DNA of 45,291 bases from Thiomargarita sp. (GCA_022729575.1 DZAL01000012.1:11043-56333); one strand, 5' to 3'; positions 28,257 through 37,238 are shown, numbered from the stretch's first letter. The notes: generated from the sequence alone by a model not told the origin. Made by a program: numbers and translations.

Positions 28257-28304
28257 AATCCGAAATCTAATCCGAAATCTAATCCAAAATCAAGGTAAAA
28301 ATCT

Positions 28305-28865
28305 ATGTCAAGAATTGTTTTAATCAGTTGTGTTAAATTGAAACGTCAGACCAAATCCAAAGTGAGAGATTTATATATCAGTGCGTTGTTTAAAAAAAGT
28401 TTTGCCTACGCTGAACATTATTTGCAACCCGATAAAATTTTGGTGTTGTCGGCCAAACATGGGTTATTAGATTTAGATACTGAAATCGAACCTTATGATG
28501 CCACGCTCAATAACATGTCAGCTAAGGAAAGAAAGAAATGGGCGGAAAAGGTGATTCAGCAATTACAAATTCAAACGGACTTGGCCAATGATCAATTTAT
28601 TTTTCTCGCCAGTAACCGATATATTCAATATTTGATACCACGAATTGCCCATTATGAATTGCCGCTGAAAGGATTGGGTATCGGTAAACAATTAAATTTG
28701 CTAAATGAAAGGTTGATTGCTTTAGGAATTGGGGAAAGGAAACCGGCACCGAAATCGGCTAAAATGACTGAATCGGCTGCTACCACTGCTCAAACGACCG
28801 AATCGGTTGACAACATGGAAAGCATTGACCAGACTGACACGGTTTATTCTGAATCTATTCATTGA
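28305..28865 (+). CDS. DUF6884-type protein
   Basis: 186 residues. The core resembles DUF6884: VLISCVKLKRQTKSKVRDLYISALFKKSFAYAE, then ILVLSAKHGLLDLDTEIEPYDATLNNMS and a final FIFLASNRYIQYLIP. The conserved SC-K and SAKHGLL patches resemble nucleotide-related folds such as those near DNA-modification genes; the function is unknown. The last 45 residues are low complexity (Ser/Thr/Glu/Asp) and probably disordered. Starts with MSRIVLISC after an AAGG. Next to a restriction-modification pair on the other strand, so a link to DNA defence is possible but not shown. Confidence 0.65.
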   Translation: MSRIVLISCVKLKRQTKSKVRDLYISALFKKSFAYAEHYLQPDKILVLSAKHGLLDLDTEIEPYDATLNNMSAKERKKWAEKVIQQLQIQTDLANDQFIFLASNRYIQYLIPRIAHYELPLKGLGIGKQLNLLNERLIALGIGERKPAPKSAKMTESAATTAQTTESVDNMESIDQTDTVYSESIH

Positions 28866-28880
28866 CGAGGCTAAAGAGGC

Positions 28881-29012
28881 AATGCCATTAAGTTAAGCCA
28901 CGTTGGAGTCCAAATCTTCAGATTTGGACGAGATTGGTCAAGGTAAGACGGCGTTGCCAAAGCTGAAGATTTGGACTCCAACGCCGTCACCTTAGCCTAA
29001 CTTAATGGCATT
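28881..29012. mobile_element. Inverted-repeat element AATGCCATTAAGTTAAGC...CTAACTTAATGGCATT with flanking direct repeats
   Basis: Terminal inverted repeats of about 18 bp enclose GGAGTCCAAATCTTCAG and the reverse CTGAAGATTTGGACTCC. GAGGCTAAAGAGG is present on both sides (28867-28879 and 29013-29025), as after a 13-bp duplication. A similar GAGGCTTTAGCC flanks other copies, so the direct repeats may belong to a longer element. It abuts the truncated end of the endonuclease gene. Confidence 0.8.
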
Positions 29013-29029
29013 GAGGCTAAAGAGGTAGG

Positions 29030-29854
29030 TTACGCCCTGCGCTTACCGTTGTCTTGGGCACGTACACACATTAAAACTTGCCTATCATCGGTCAACACGG
29101 TAAAATGAATGGTTCTATCAGGAAAAAAATCGGTGTTGTAAACGCTGGATGGCACTTTTATATAGGCTTGATTAGGCTCCCTGCCAGGACGTTGCCCCCA
29201 ATTTAATCCTGAGCGTTGCCGAAGATTTCCCGCTTTGTCAAGGAAGGTTAAGGTCACGGACGGTAAACCTGCCAAACTTAGCTCAGTTGTAACTGCTGTG
29301 GTTTCGGTTTCTTGTGGCTGAATGACTTCTCTGTCACGCTTAATTCTGGTGTAACTGCGAGTATTGTAAATTTGAACCATATTTTCCGCCTTAATGTCGT
29401 TACAGTAGGTAGTTTGCGGAATCAATCTTTGAAAATACTCAACCCCCTGTTGCGGATCTGATTCCGTCATAACTTCACGCTGATTTTTCCCCAAAGCCGT
29501 TTGAGTGTAATTTGCTGATCCCACAAAACCGCATACTGGTTTATCGCCCTCAAACCACGCATAAATTTTCGAATGTACGGGGGGCATTTCAGTCAAGTAA
29601 CGGCATGAAAAGTCCCCTGTATAAACGGTTTGCATAAGTTCTTGAAAACCCTTATGATTGCTTAGAGATAATCCATCTACCGGACCCATGCCAACAATCA
29701 ATTCCACTTTGAGTTGATGATTATTTTTCTTCAAATCTTCCAAATGACGAAACGCCATCGCTGCCGTGGCATATCCAGAGACCACATACAACTGGTTTGC
29801 CCCATGTTGGGCCGGCTGGATGAGAACTTTATCGAACAAGTCTGTGGTTAGCAT
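29030..29854 (-). CDS. NgoFVII-type restriction endonuclease (PLD nuclease), C-terminally truncated
   Basis: Type II restriction enzyme of the phospholipase-D nuclease superfamily. 274 residues. The single HxK motif is in MPPVHSKIYAWFEG near residue 91, followed by VCGFVGSANYTQTAL and a conserved Glu in NQREVMTES. The DNA-binding C-terminal domain reaches FTVLTDDRQVLMCVRAQDNGK, then stops after RRA. From memory of the family, about 50 more residues normally follow AQDNGK. The break falls 4 bases from the direct repeat flanking the element at 28881-29012. The start is 2 bp from the methyltransferase stop, with a GGAG inside that stop region. Activity may be lost. Confidence 0.85.
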   Translation of the reverse strand: MLTTDLFDKVLIQPAQHGANQLYVVSGYATAAMAFRHLEDLKKNNHQLKVELIVGMGPVDGLSLSNHKGFQELMQTVYTGDFSCRYLTEMPPVHSKIYAWFEGDKPVCGFVGSANYTQTALGKNQREVMTESDPQQGVEYFQRLIPQTTYCNDIKAENMVQIYNTRSYTRIKRDREVIQPQETETTAVTTELSLAGLPSVTLTFLDKAGNLRQRSGLNWGQRPGREPNQAYIKVPSSVYNTDFFPDRTIHFTVLTDDRQVLMCVRAQDNGKRRA

Positions 29855-29856
29855 AA

Positions 29857-30975
29857 TTACTCCTTCGGTACTGCATAATGTTGCGGCTTTTCAAAAAGGC
29901 GGTTAGATATGATATTAGGCGTTGAGGTTTGATAAATATTTCTGGCTAAAGAGTTTAAGATGGCTTCAAAAATAATCTTAGCAACTTTTGGAGGCACCGC
30001 CATACCAATCTGTTTTCGCACGTTTTCTTTTGAACCTTGGAAAATAAAATCATCCGGGAAAGTTTGTAACCGTGCGCGTTCGCGGTTAGTCAATGCACGA
30101 TTTTCTTTCCAGTGATAAACATGAGTCCCGCCGCCACCGCTTCCTGTTACAGTATAAGCAGGCTTGTCAGGGTCAAGGCGTTTGTAAATTTGGCTGATTT
30201 TTGCGCCCCTCACATTTAACCTTAAGTGTTTAGGAATATCGGCTGTGAACGCATTTTCGCCAGGTTTTATATATTTCAAACGCTCAATAACCGCTTTAGA
30301 CTGTTTAGTCAATTCATGATTATAGGCATCTTCTGGTATAGGGAGATTCTCAATAGCATTTCTGCTAGACACCTCCATGTCCTTATATGGTTCAGGAGAT
30401 GGAACTTGAAAAACTTGGTCTAAATCATTTCTAAAGCCAACAATAATGATTCGGTGCCTCGCCTGTGGGACTCCATACTGTTCAAACTTATATAAATGTG
30501 GCGTTACGTTATATCCGTCCTTTTTTAGCTCCTCCAGTATCTTCTCAAAGGCTTGTCCATCATTTGAATTTCTTAATCCTCCGACATTCTCTGCCAAAAA
30601 CCATTGCGGTTTAAAAATGTTCAATGCCTTTACACCATAGGCATATAATGGACCATAAACCCCATTCATACCTTTTTGTTTCCCAACAACGCTAAAATCA
30701 TTACATGGAAAACCAAACGCCAAGGCATCAATTTCAGATATTTCAGCCAATCTTTCAAAATCCAATTCCCGAATATCACAGCAAATTACAGATTTATGAT
30801 TTTCAGGACTTAAGTTATTCCGGTAAGTTTCGCAGGTATCTTTATCGTAATCAGTGGCCCAGGCGTGAGAAATCGAATATGAGGAGCCCTTGACGGTGAC
30901 TTTAGCGGTTTTTGCTCCTAAGGCGATTCCACCAGGACCCGAAAACAATTCGCCTAAACGGTAAGTTTTGTTCAT
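29857..30975 (-). CDS. DNA cytosine-5 methyltransferase of the restriction-modification pair
   Basis: Methylates cytosine to protect host DNA from the adjacent nuclease. Starting at MNKTYRLGELFSGPGG (30975) it has 372 residues; the longer open frame upstream runs through repeats. C5 motifs in order: I GELFSGPGGIALGA, IV FGFPCNDFSVVGKQ with the catalytic Cys in PCN rather than the common PCQ, VI AENVGGLRNS, VIII QARHRIIIVGFR, and X GMAVPPKVAKIIFEAIL. The target recognition domain lies about residues 205-320. It is transcribed ahead of and coupled to the endonuclease. Confidence 0.95.
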   Translation of the reverse strand: MNKTYRLGELFSGPGGIALGAKTAKVTVKGSSYSISHAWATDYDKDTCETYRNNLSPENHKSVICCDIRELDFERLAEISEIDALAFGFPCNDFSVVGKQKGMNGVYGPLYAYGVKALNIFKPQWFLAENVGGLRNSNDGQAFEKILEELKKDGYNVTPHLYKFEQYGVPQARHRIIIVGFRNDLDQVFQVPSPEPYKDMEVSSRNAIENLPIPEDAYNHELTKQSKAVIERLKYIKPGENAFTADIPKHLRLNVRGAKISQIYKRLDPDKPAYTVTGSGGGGTHVYHWKENRALTNRERARLQTFPDDFIFQGSKENVRKQIGMAVPPKVAKIIFEAILNSLARNIYQTSTPNIISNRLFEKPQHYAVPKE

Positions 30976-31139
30976 TATGTATGTGATTATAAGTACTGAA
31001 ACAGAAATTTTGCGGTATTTTCCCTCACCCCAGACCACTCTCCCAGAGGGGGCGAAAGAAAAAGAGTTGACAACTTTAAACACTATCCCAAAAATGAAAA
31101 ATGGAAACACTGTCCCCGGTGGAGTAGATGCTTTAGCCA

Positions 31140-31256
31140 CAATGCCATTAAGCCAAGCCACGTTGGAGTCCAAATCTTCAGCTTTGGACGAGATTGGTCA
31201 AGGTAAGACGGCGTTGCCAAATCTGAAGATTTGGACTCCAACGCCGTCACCTTAGC
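31140..31256. repeat. Copy of the ATGCCATTAAG palindromic element
   Basis: AATGCCATTAAGCCAAGCCACG, GGAGTCCAAATCTTCAG, then TCTGAAGATTTGGACTCC and AACGCCGTCACCTTAGC. The right arm is cut short by the next repeat. Part of the 458-bp gene-free stretch 30976-31433 between the methyltransferase and glcE. Confidence 0.75.
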
Positions 31257-31261
31257 TTTAT

Positions 31262-31370
31262 CTCGTACCCACGCGCCGGCGTGGGAATGCAGTCTGGACG
31301 CGCCAGCGTCCCTTTCCCGCAACGCTAGCGCGTGGCCCACTGCATTCCCACGCTGGCGCGTGGGAACGAG
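31262..31370. repeat. Inverted repeat CTCGTACCCACGCG...CGCGTGGGAACGAG
   Basis: CTCGTACCCACGCGCCGGCG and TGGGAATGCAGT are mirrored by ACTGCATTCCCACGCTGGCG and CGTGGGAACGAG, with an internal GACGCGCCAGCGTC palindrome. A related element (ACCACGCCCCGCGTGGTAAT) is at 38690-38849. Confidence 0.8.
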
Positions 31371-31392
31371 AAAACGAGAAAAATTTCGGAGC

Positions 31393-31425
31393 AGATTTGA
31401 CAACTTTTTTAAAGTTGTCAAATCT
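31393..31425. repeat. AGATTTGACAACTTT hairpin after glcE
   Basis: AGATTTGACAACTTT and AAAGTTGTCAAATCT with a short T-rich loop, 8 bp downstream of the glcE stop (minus-strand gene). It may end or protect the glcE transcript; the same hairpin is dispersed elsewhere. Confidence 0.75.
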
Positions 31426-31433
31426 TTAAGTCG

Positions 31434-32480
31434 TCAAATTTTAGGCGGATTAAAAATCCCCTGCGGGTCAAATTGTACTCTTAGGCGATCGTGCAAAGCC
31501 GCTAACGGGGCCGGTAACGGGTGAAAAATCGCACTGTCTTTAGGCTCTCCTCTAAACCAGGTCGCATGTCCTCCCACTTGAGCTACCGCATGGCGAATGG
31601 TCGTGGCTGGCAAGTCACTACGTAACCACCGCAAGCCGCCGCCCCATTCAATCAACTGCTCCCCGGCCAATTCTAACGCTGGTGCGGTAGGTGGCACGGA
31701 TAAACGCCATAAAGGCAAATCTCCTTGAGTAAAAAATGGCAAGCGTTGCTCTCGTAAATCCGCCCAAAATTGGTCACCGTTAGGAAACCAGTCGCCAGGC
31801 ATTTTGTTAAGTATAGATTGAATACTATCGCCGGCAATTCTTAACCATAGCCTCCCCCCCTCGTAGCTACTCGCGGTTAACGGAATGACTTGATTACCCC
31901 AGTGAATCAGCTGCGGTAAGGCTTGAGTTAAGGTCGTGGGAATCACTATAGTTGCGGTTTCCGCCGGCAGTGGTAAGACCTTGCAAGAAATTTCTAGCAA
32001 TACCCCTAAGGTGCCCAACGCGCCGACCATTAATCGTGAGAGGTCATAACCCGCCACATTTTTCATCACCTGTCCACCAAATCTTAAGATTTCGCCGCGA
32101 CCATTAATACATTTTACACCTAATACGAAATCACGCGCGGCCCCAAGATAAGGGCGAGCGGGACCTGAGAAGCCACAGGCAATGGTGCCTCCTAAGGTAG
32201 CTTGGTCACCAAAGTGTGGTGGCTCAAAGGCCAACCATTGTCCTCGCGTAGCTAATGTAGCCGTAAGCTCTGACAACCGGGTGCCGGCGCGGGCGGTGAC
32301 AACTAATTCACTTGGCTCATAATTGAGAATGCCACTATGATTAGCCACTTCTAATAGTTGGCCAGTGACTGAATGACCATAGAAAGCCTTGGTCTGACCA
32401 CCTACAATTTGGAGTGGGGTCCGAGTGGCAATAGCTTGTTGTATAGTAGTTTGAAGCGTGGAAGCAATATCGGAGGACAT
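31434..32480 (-). CDS. glcE: Glycolate oxidase FAD-binding subunit GlcE
   Basis: FAD-binding subunit of the GlcDEF glycolate dehydrogenase, oxidising glycolate to glyoxylate at the membrane. 348 residues from MSSDIASTLQ. FAD_binding_4 domain: LQIVGGQTKAFYG, VVTARAGTRLSEL, FEPPHFGDQATLGGTIACGFSGPARPYLGAARDFVLGVKCING and VMKNVAGYDLSRLMVGALGTLGVLLEI. The C terminus LRVQFDPQGIFNPPKI is typical. glcD and glcF are not next to it. The ATG at 32480 has no Shine-Dalgarno; an in-frame ATG at 32519 within the upstream element (MRKVSYLQ) has purine-rich sequence before it and is a plausible start. Confidence 0.92.
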   Translation of the reverse strand: MSSDIASTLQTTIQQAIATRTPLQIVGGQTKAFYGHSVTGQLLEVANHSGILNYEPSELVVTARAGTRLSELTATLATRGQWLAFEPPHFGDQATLGGTIACGFSGPARPYLGAARDFVLGVKCINGRGEILRFGGQVMKNVAGYDLSRLMVGALGTLGVLLEISCKVLPLPAETATIVIPTTLTQALPQLIHWGNQVIPLTASSYEGGRLWLRIAGDSIQSILNKMPGDWFPNGDQFWADLREQRLPFFTQGDLPLWRLSVPPTAPALELAGEQLIEWGGGLRWLRSDLPATTIRHAVAQVGGHATWFRGEPKDSAIFHPLPAPLAALHDRLRVQFDPQGIFNPPKI

Positions 32481-32505
32481 GAGAAGATAGAATAGTTGTA
32501 AATAA

Positions 32506-32623
32506 CTCACCTTACGCATGACCACCCCCAACCCCTCCTTGGTAAGGAGGGGAGTAAGCACCACCTAACTCGCAGGGGACATTCCTTAGCAAGGAGGGGC
32601 TAGGGGTGGTGGTGCGTAAGGTG
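32506..32623. mobile_element. MITE with 9-bp target duplication, upstream of glcE
   Basis: 118 bp between CTCACCTTACGCA and TGCGTAAGGTG. The flanks TGTAAATAA (32497-32505) and AGTAAATAA (32624-32632) agree at 8 of 9 positions. On the minus strand its end reads AAGGAGGGG, GGGGGTGGTC, ATGCGTAAGGTG and continues in frame into glcE. Confidence 0.88.
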
Positions 32624-32710
32624 AGTAAATAAGTAATGGGTCGTCTATATCTTACGCACCATTCCACCGAAAATCAGTGAATAGTGCGTAAGAGGTCTCT
32701 TACGATGAGG

Positions 32711-33181
32711 TTAAATATACAAGCAAATATCTGATTGACCAGCAAATTCGAAAAAGGTGGCCGCCCCTCCAAATTCAATGCCATCAATGAAATCACTATG
32801 CTTAAAGTCAAATAAATCGACCGTCATTTGACAAGCCACTAATTTGACCTCGGCTTCGATACACAGTTGGCGCAATTCATCAACGGAAGCCACGCCTTTC
32901 TTCTTCATCTTGGCCTTCATCATGCTAGTCATAATGGCTTGCATTCCTGGCAATGCTTGTATGAGCACCGGCACTGGCATTGGCATCGGCATGGCCGGGT
33001 TGCCCAGCGGGCTGACTTGCAAACACAGTTTCTTCTTTAACAGTTGCAAGCCATAAAAAGTAAAAAAGATTTGGGTATCATAACCCAAAGCGGACGCGGT
33101 AGAAGCCAAAATAAACGGAGGATAAGCCCAATCGAGCGTACCTTTGGTGGCAATAATCGCGAGTTTTTTCGCATCAGACAT
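32711..33181 (-). CDS. DsrE2-like sulfur-carrier/sulfurtransferase-associated protein
   Basis: DsrE/DsrF/DrsH superfamily, DsrE2 type, 156 residues from MSDAKKLAIIATKG. It has a hydrophobic middle (MPMPMPVPVLIQALPGMQAIM), which in DsrE2 proteins suggests membrane association. There are two Cys: LRQLCIEAEV and LVACQMTVDLF, the latter at the conserved position. In sulfur oxidisers dsrE2 travels with tusA and rhodanese in relay of sulfane sulfur to Dsr or sHdr pathways. Ribosome-binding site GAGGAG lies just before the ATG, which excludes the 7-codon longer frame. It follows tusA by 30 bp and is probably co-transcribed. Confidence 0.9.
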   Translation of the reverse strand: MSDAKKLAIIATKGTLDWAYPPFILASTASALGYDTQIFFTFYGLQLLKKKLCLQVSPLGNPAMPMPMPVPVLIQALPGMQAIMTSMMKAKMKKKGVASVDELRQLCIEAEVKLVACQMTVDLFDFKHSDFIDGIEFGGAATFFEFAGQSDICLYI

Positions 33182-33211
33182 AACAATCTCCTCTAGTGCC
33201 AACAGTGATGG

Positions 33212-33442
33212 CTATTTTTTCTTAATTAGAAAGTAATATTTGCCGCCTTCTTCTGTGGATTTTAACAGCTCATTACCAGTTTGCTTGGCAAACGCATCAA
33301 AATCCTTGACGGAGCCTGGATCGGTGGCAATAATCCGTAACACTTGGCCACTGGTCATGTCATTTAGGGTCTTTTTGGCCCGTAAGATCGGAAGTGGACA
33401 ATTCAAACCAGAAGCATCGAGCTCTTTATCAAAATCAGCCAT
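33212..33442 (-). CDS. tusA: TusA family sulfurtransferase
   Basis: 76-residue two-layer alpha/beta sulfur carrier. The hallmark CPxP motif is in ELDASGLNCPLPILRAKKTL at Cys 15. LRIIATDPGSVKDFDAFAKQTG and a basic C terminus complete the family pattern. The Cys carries persulfide handed on to partners such as DsrE-type proteins. The ATG is preceded by AAGGAAA. First gene of a tusA-dsrE2 pair, divergent from cysG; the linkage suggests dissimilatory sulfur handling rather than only tRNA thiolation. Confidence 0.95.
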   Translation of the reverse strand: MADFDKELDASGLNCPLPILRAKKTLNDMTSGQVLRIIATDPGSVKDFDAFAKQTGNELLKSTEEGGKYYFLIKKK

Positions 33443-33579
33443 GGCGTATTTTCCTTTAAAAAGTTATGGTTTAAAAATAATTTTGCAATCCAGCTTATTC
33501 TTATATACTAATATCGTTTCTTATGCAAGCATTTGGTGCAATACACAACATCATTTAAATAGTTAACAGATTAATTATT

Positions 33580-34986
33580 ATGAACTTCTTTCCAATTTTT
33601 TTAAATATCCAGGATCAACTTTGTTTAGTGGTTGGTGGGGGCGCAACTGCTACTCGTAAAGTGGAATTGTTGCTAGAAGCCCATGCTAAGGTAAAAGTAG
33701 TCGCGCCGGTGATTAATGAGTCACTGAGTCTATGGGCTAAAGACGGACGGATTATTCATCGGGCTGCGCCGTTTGCCGCGACGGATTTAACCGGTTGCCG
33801 TTTAGTCATGGCGGCTACCAATGATAAAGCCGTGAATGAGCAGGTATCGAGATTAGCCCATGAACAAAACCTACCGGTAAATGTGGTAGATCAACCAGAA
33901 TTATGTAGTTTTATCATGCCTTCAATCATTGATCGCCATCCCGTACAAATTGCCGTATCTACCGGCGGCGCATCTCCGGTGTTAGCTCGGCTATTGCGGA
34001 CACGATTAGAGACGATGATTCCTTCCGCTTATGGCAATTTAGCGAATTTCGTTGCCAGTTTTCGCGAACAAGTTAAACAGCGGTTGCCATTTAAAGAGCG
34101 GCGACGGTTTTGGGAAACCGTATTACAAGGGACTATTGCCGAAATGTTATTATCAGGACATATTGCCGAAGCGACTAAAGCGTTAGAAAATTTATTGCAG
34201 AAGCAATCCCTTTCCGCGGCGGCCAATACTTATGGAGAAGTTTATTTAGTAGGCGCGGGGCCGGGGGATCCGGATTTACTCACTTTTCGGGCCTTACGCT
34301 TGATGCAACAAGCGGATGTCGTGTTATATGACCGTCTGGTCATGCCAGAAATTTTGAATCTGGTCCGCCGCGATGCGGAAAAAATTTATGTAGGAAAAGA
34401 GCCGACTAATCATGTCGTGCCCCAGGAAGAGATTAATCAGTTACTGTTGCGTTTAGCCAAAGAGGGTAAACGGGTATTACGGTTAAAGGGCGGAGACCCG
34501 TTTATGTTTGGTCGAGGCGGTGAAGAGATTGAAACTTTGATGGAGGAAGGGATTCCATTTCAAGTGGTGCCGGGGATTACTGCGGCTACCGCCGCTTCGG
34601 CTTATGCGGGGATTCCATTGACACACCGTAAATATGCGCAATCTTGTATTTTTGTGACAGCCCATTTAAAAGATGGTAGTGTCAATTTAAATTGGGCCGA
34701 GTTAGTGCAACCTCATCAAACCGTGGTGGTTTATATGGGGGTGCGAGCGTTACCGACGTTAGCGCGTGAATTAATCAAGCATGGTTTGCCGCCGGACACG
34801 CCAGCAGCTTTAGTGCAAAAAGCGACGACGGCTGATCAATTAGTATTAACTGGGACGATAGCCGAGTTGCCAGGAATGGTGGAGGAAGCTAAAATTAAGT
34901 TGTATAGTATTATTATCATTGGTGGCGTGGTCAAACTGCATCAAAAATTGGCGTGGTTTACGCCACCGGTACCTGTAAACAATTAG
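33580..34986 (+). CDS. cysG: Siroheme synthase CysG (fused dehydrogenase/ferrochelatase and methyltransferase)
   Basis: 468 residues, close to the 457 of enterobacterial CysG. Residues 1-210 are the precorrin-2 dehydrogenase/sirohydrochlorin ferrochelatase module (FLNIQDQLCLVVGGGATATRKVELLL, NVVDQPELCSFIMPSI, STGGASPVLARLLR). From about 215 comes uroporphyrinogen III C-methyltransferase: VYLVGAGPGDPDLLTFRALRLMQQADVVLYDRLV, RLKGGDPFMFGRGGEE and VVPGITAATAASAYAGIPLTHR. It makes siroheme for sulfite or nitrite reductases, in keeping with the sulfur genes beside it. Confidence 0.97.
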   Translation: MNFFPIFLNIQDQLCLVVGGGATATRKVELLLEAHAKVKVVAPVINESLSLWAKDGRIIHRAAPFAATDLTGCRLVMAATNDKAVNEQVSRLAHEQNLPVNVVDQPELCSFIMPSIIDRHPVQIAVSTGGASPVLARLLRTRLETMIPSAYGNLANFVASFREQVKQRLPFKERRRFWETVLQGTIAEMLLSGHIAEATKALENLLQKQSLSAAANTYGEVYLVGAGPGDPDLLTFRALRLMQQADVVLYDRLVMPEILNLVRRDAEKIYVGKEPTNHVVPQEEINQLLLRLAKEGKRVLRLKGGDPFMFGRGGEEIETLMEEGIPFQVVPGITAATAASAYAGIPLTHRKYAQSCIFVTAHLKDGSVNLNWAELVQPHQTVVVYMGVRALPTLARELIKHGLPPDTPAALVQKATTADQLVLTGTIAELPGMVEEAKIKLYSIIIIGGVVKLHQKLAWFTPPVPVNN

Positions 34987-35120
34987 TCAGTGGGTCTCTC
35001 CAAACTCGGTCCGGTGGGTTACAGCCTTATCGTTGTTTCACTTCTAGGTAATCTTGAACTCTAGTTCCCTCACCCCACTGTCAGGGGAGAGGGGCGAAAT
35101 AAAATACGAGGAAAATCGAG

Positions 35121-37080
35121 CTCATAACCCCTCATGGGGATGCGTAACCTTACCTTTTGGAGTCCAAGACATGTCTTGGACTCCGCTCATAACCCCTCAT
35201 GGGGATGCGTAACTATACTTTTCCTTTGTTAGATTAGATTAGATTAGAATCTCATAACCCCTCATGGGGATGCGTAACCTGGACAAGCGTATGAATCGTA
35301 TTTTGAGCCCGAACTCATAACCCCTCATGGGGATGCGTAACGGTTGACTTACCACATCATAGTGGCAAGTGGGCGCATCTCATAACCCCTCATGGGGATG
35401 CGTAACGTAGAGTCATGGCAATTGTTTACCGAAATTCTGACTCATAACCCCTCATGGGGATGCGTAACCTGCCACCCACGCCCACCTCGTTCTCCCTAAA
35501 CTCTCATAACCCCTCATGGGGATGCGTAACGGGTTATAATTCAACCCAACGGAGGGAAAATAACGGGCTCATAACCCCTCATGGGGATGCGTAACGTTTT
35601 AAATAGTGAAGATTTACATACGTACCTTATACTCATAACCCCTCATGGGGATGCGTAACACGCAGATGGTCTTCAAGGGCATGGATAGTGGCTGGACTCA
35701 TAACCCCTCATGGGGATGCGTAACTAAGGCGTTTTAAAGGCGCTTGAAGTTTGCCACCCTCATAACCCCTCATGGGGATGCGTAACCCGTTTTTTGCGAA
35801 GATTCTGGCCTGCTCATATTCTCTCATAACCCCTCATGGGGATGCGTAACTTTAAACCAGCGTATCTTCTGCACTCATACAGACTATCTCATAACCCCTC
35901 ATGGGGATGCGTAACCCCACGCCCCAGTTTAAACCCCCTATCCATGGAGGACTCATAACCCCTCATGGGGATGCGTAACTACGGCTGGGTTCGAGTCATC
36001 CGATTATTACATTCACTCATAACCCCTCATGGGGATGCGTAACCCGCTTCGCTTTTCTTATGGAAGAATCTAGGTGTGCTCATAACCCCTCATGGGGATG
36101 CGTAACACTCATTTTATGTCTCCTTTAAGGAAGTTTGGCGCCCTCATAACCCCTCATGGGGATGCGTAACATTTTCCCTCTTGTGTTTGTGATTTGTACG
36201 GATATTCTCATAACCCCTCATGGGGATGCGTAACGGTTAGACTTTAGTGAATTTAGACCTAAGTTTGCTAACTCATAACCCCTCATGGGGATGCGTAACA
36301 GTGGTGTTTACGGGCGATGGCTTTAGAAACGACGGCCTCATAACCCCTCATGGGGATGCGTAACCTGTTACCTCTCCCTTTCCTATCTTAGCTTAGCTTA
36401 TCTCATAACCCCTCATGGGGATGCGTAACAAAAATGGAAATGTAGTGGACTTGTTCTATCCATCTCTCATAACCCCTCATGGGGATGCGTAACAAAAGCA
36501 GAGAAGGAAACGGGAAAGAAAGGCGGAAACTCATAACCCCTCATGGGGATGCGTAACGCTTCACGCTCGGCGGACGCCAAATTTACTTAACCTCTCATAA
36601 CCCCTCATGGGGATGCGTAACCAGGAATTCAAAAAAGAGTAATATGAAAAGAAAACTTGTTGCTCATAACCCCTCATGGGGATGCGTAACTTGAACACAG
36701 CCGGCACCGCCCCACTGATAGCAGTCGCTCATAACCCCTCATGGGGATGCGTAACGAAGATTTCCTGGTCATTCAGTAATGAATACCAGCCTCTCATAAC
36801 CCCTCATGGGGATGCGTAACTGAACTTGTTACAAACAAAAGAGGGTAAATCAAAAGACTCATAACCCCTCATGGGGATGCGTAACTTGGTTTTGATCCTG
36901 CTATTTATGGGGATCGTTCTATCTCATAACCCCTCATGGGGATGCGTAACTTGTTAATAAATTAAGTCTTGACAAGTTAAGAAAGTTCTCATAACCCCTC
37001 ATGGGGATGCGTAACAGGAGATGCTAAACAGCGACGACCTTTTTAGTAAAACCTCATAACCCCTCATGGGGATGCGTAAC
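35121..37080 (-). CRISPR. CRISPR array, 31 identical repeats of 28 bp and 30 spacers
   Basis: The plus-strand repeat starts CTCATAACCCCTCATGGGG and ends ATGCGTAAC. I located 31 copies, the first at 35121-35148 and the last at 37053-37080, all identical by eye. Spacers are 34-37 bp except one of 41 bp (36622-36662). The repeat contains the stem CCCC-TCAT-GGGG. I assign minus-strand transcription because the AT-rich leader-like DNA lies on the cas2 side. The crRNA repeat then begins GTTACGC and ends GGGGTTATGAG, compatible with an 8-nt handle after the stem. Orientation is inferred. Spacer 35149-35185 includes a perfect palindrome; spacer 35214-35250 is rich in AGATT repeats. Confidence 0.98.
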
Positions 37081-37238
37081 CCCTCTACTCATGCCATATT
37101 TGGCGTTTTTCACCTCCAGAATTTTTGAAAAATCGTCTTGAAACCCACATAAGTCAACTTCGGTCCCCAGCCTATTTTACTTTATTGCCGATTGAAGTTG
37201 GAATATATAAAAAGTAAGTGAATATCCCCACTCACCTT
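37081..37238 (-). promoter_or_regulatory. Putative CRISPR leader between cas2 and array
   Basis: 158 bp of AT-rich DNA with no gene. It contains a palindrome AATTTTTGAAAAAT (37119-37132) and an inverted pair CAACTTCGG (37157-37165) with CCGATTGAAGTTGG (37188-37201). A leader would carry the array promoter and integration signals. Its side is inferred from cas adjacency and AT content. The left flank (34987-35120) instead carries a CCCTCACCCC...GGGAGAGGGGC repeat and looks unlike a leader. Confidence 0.55.
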
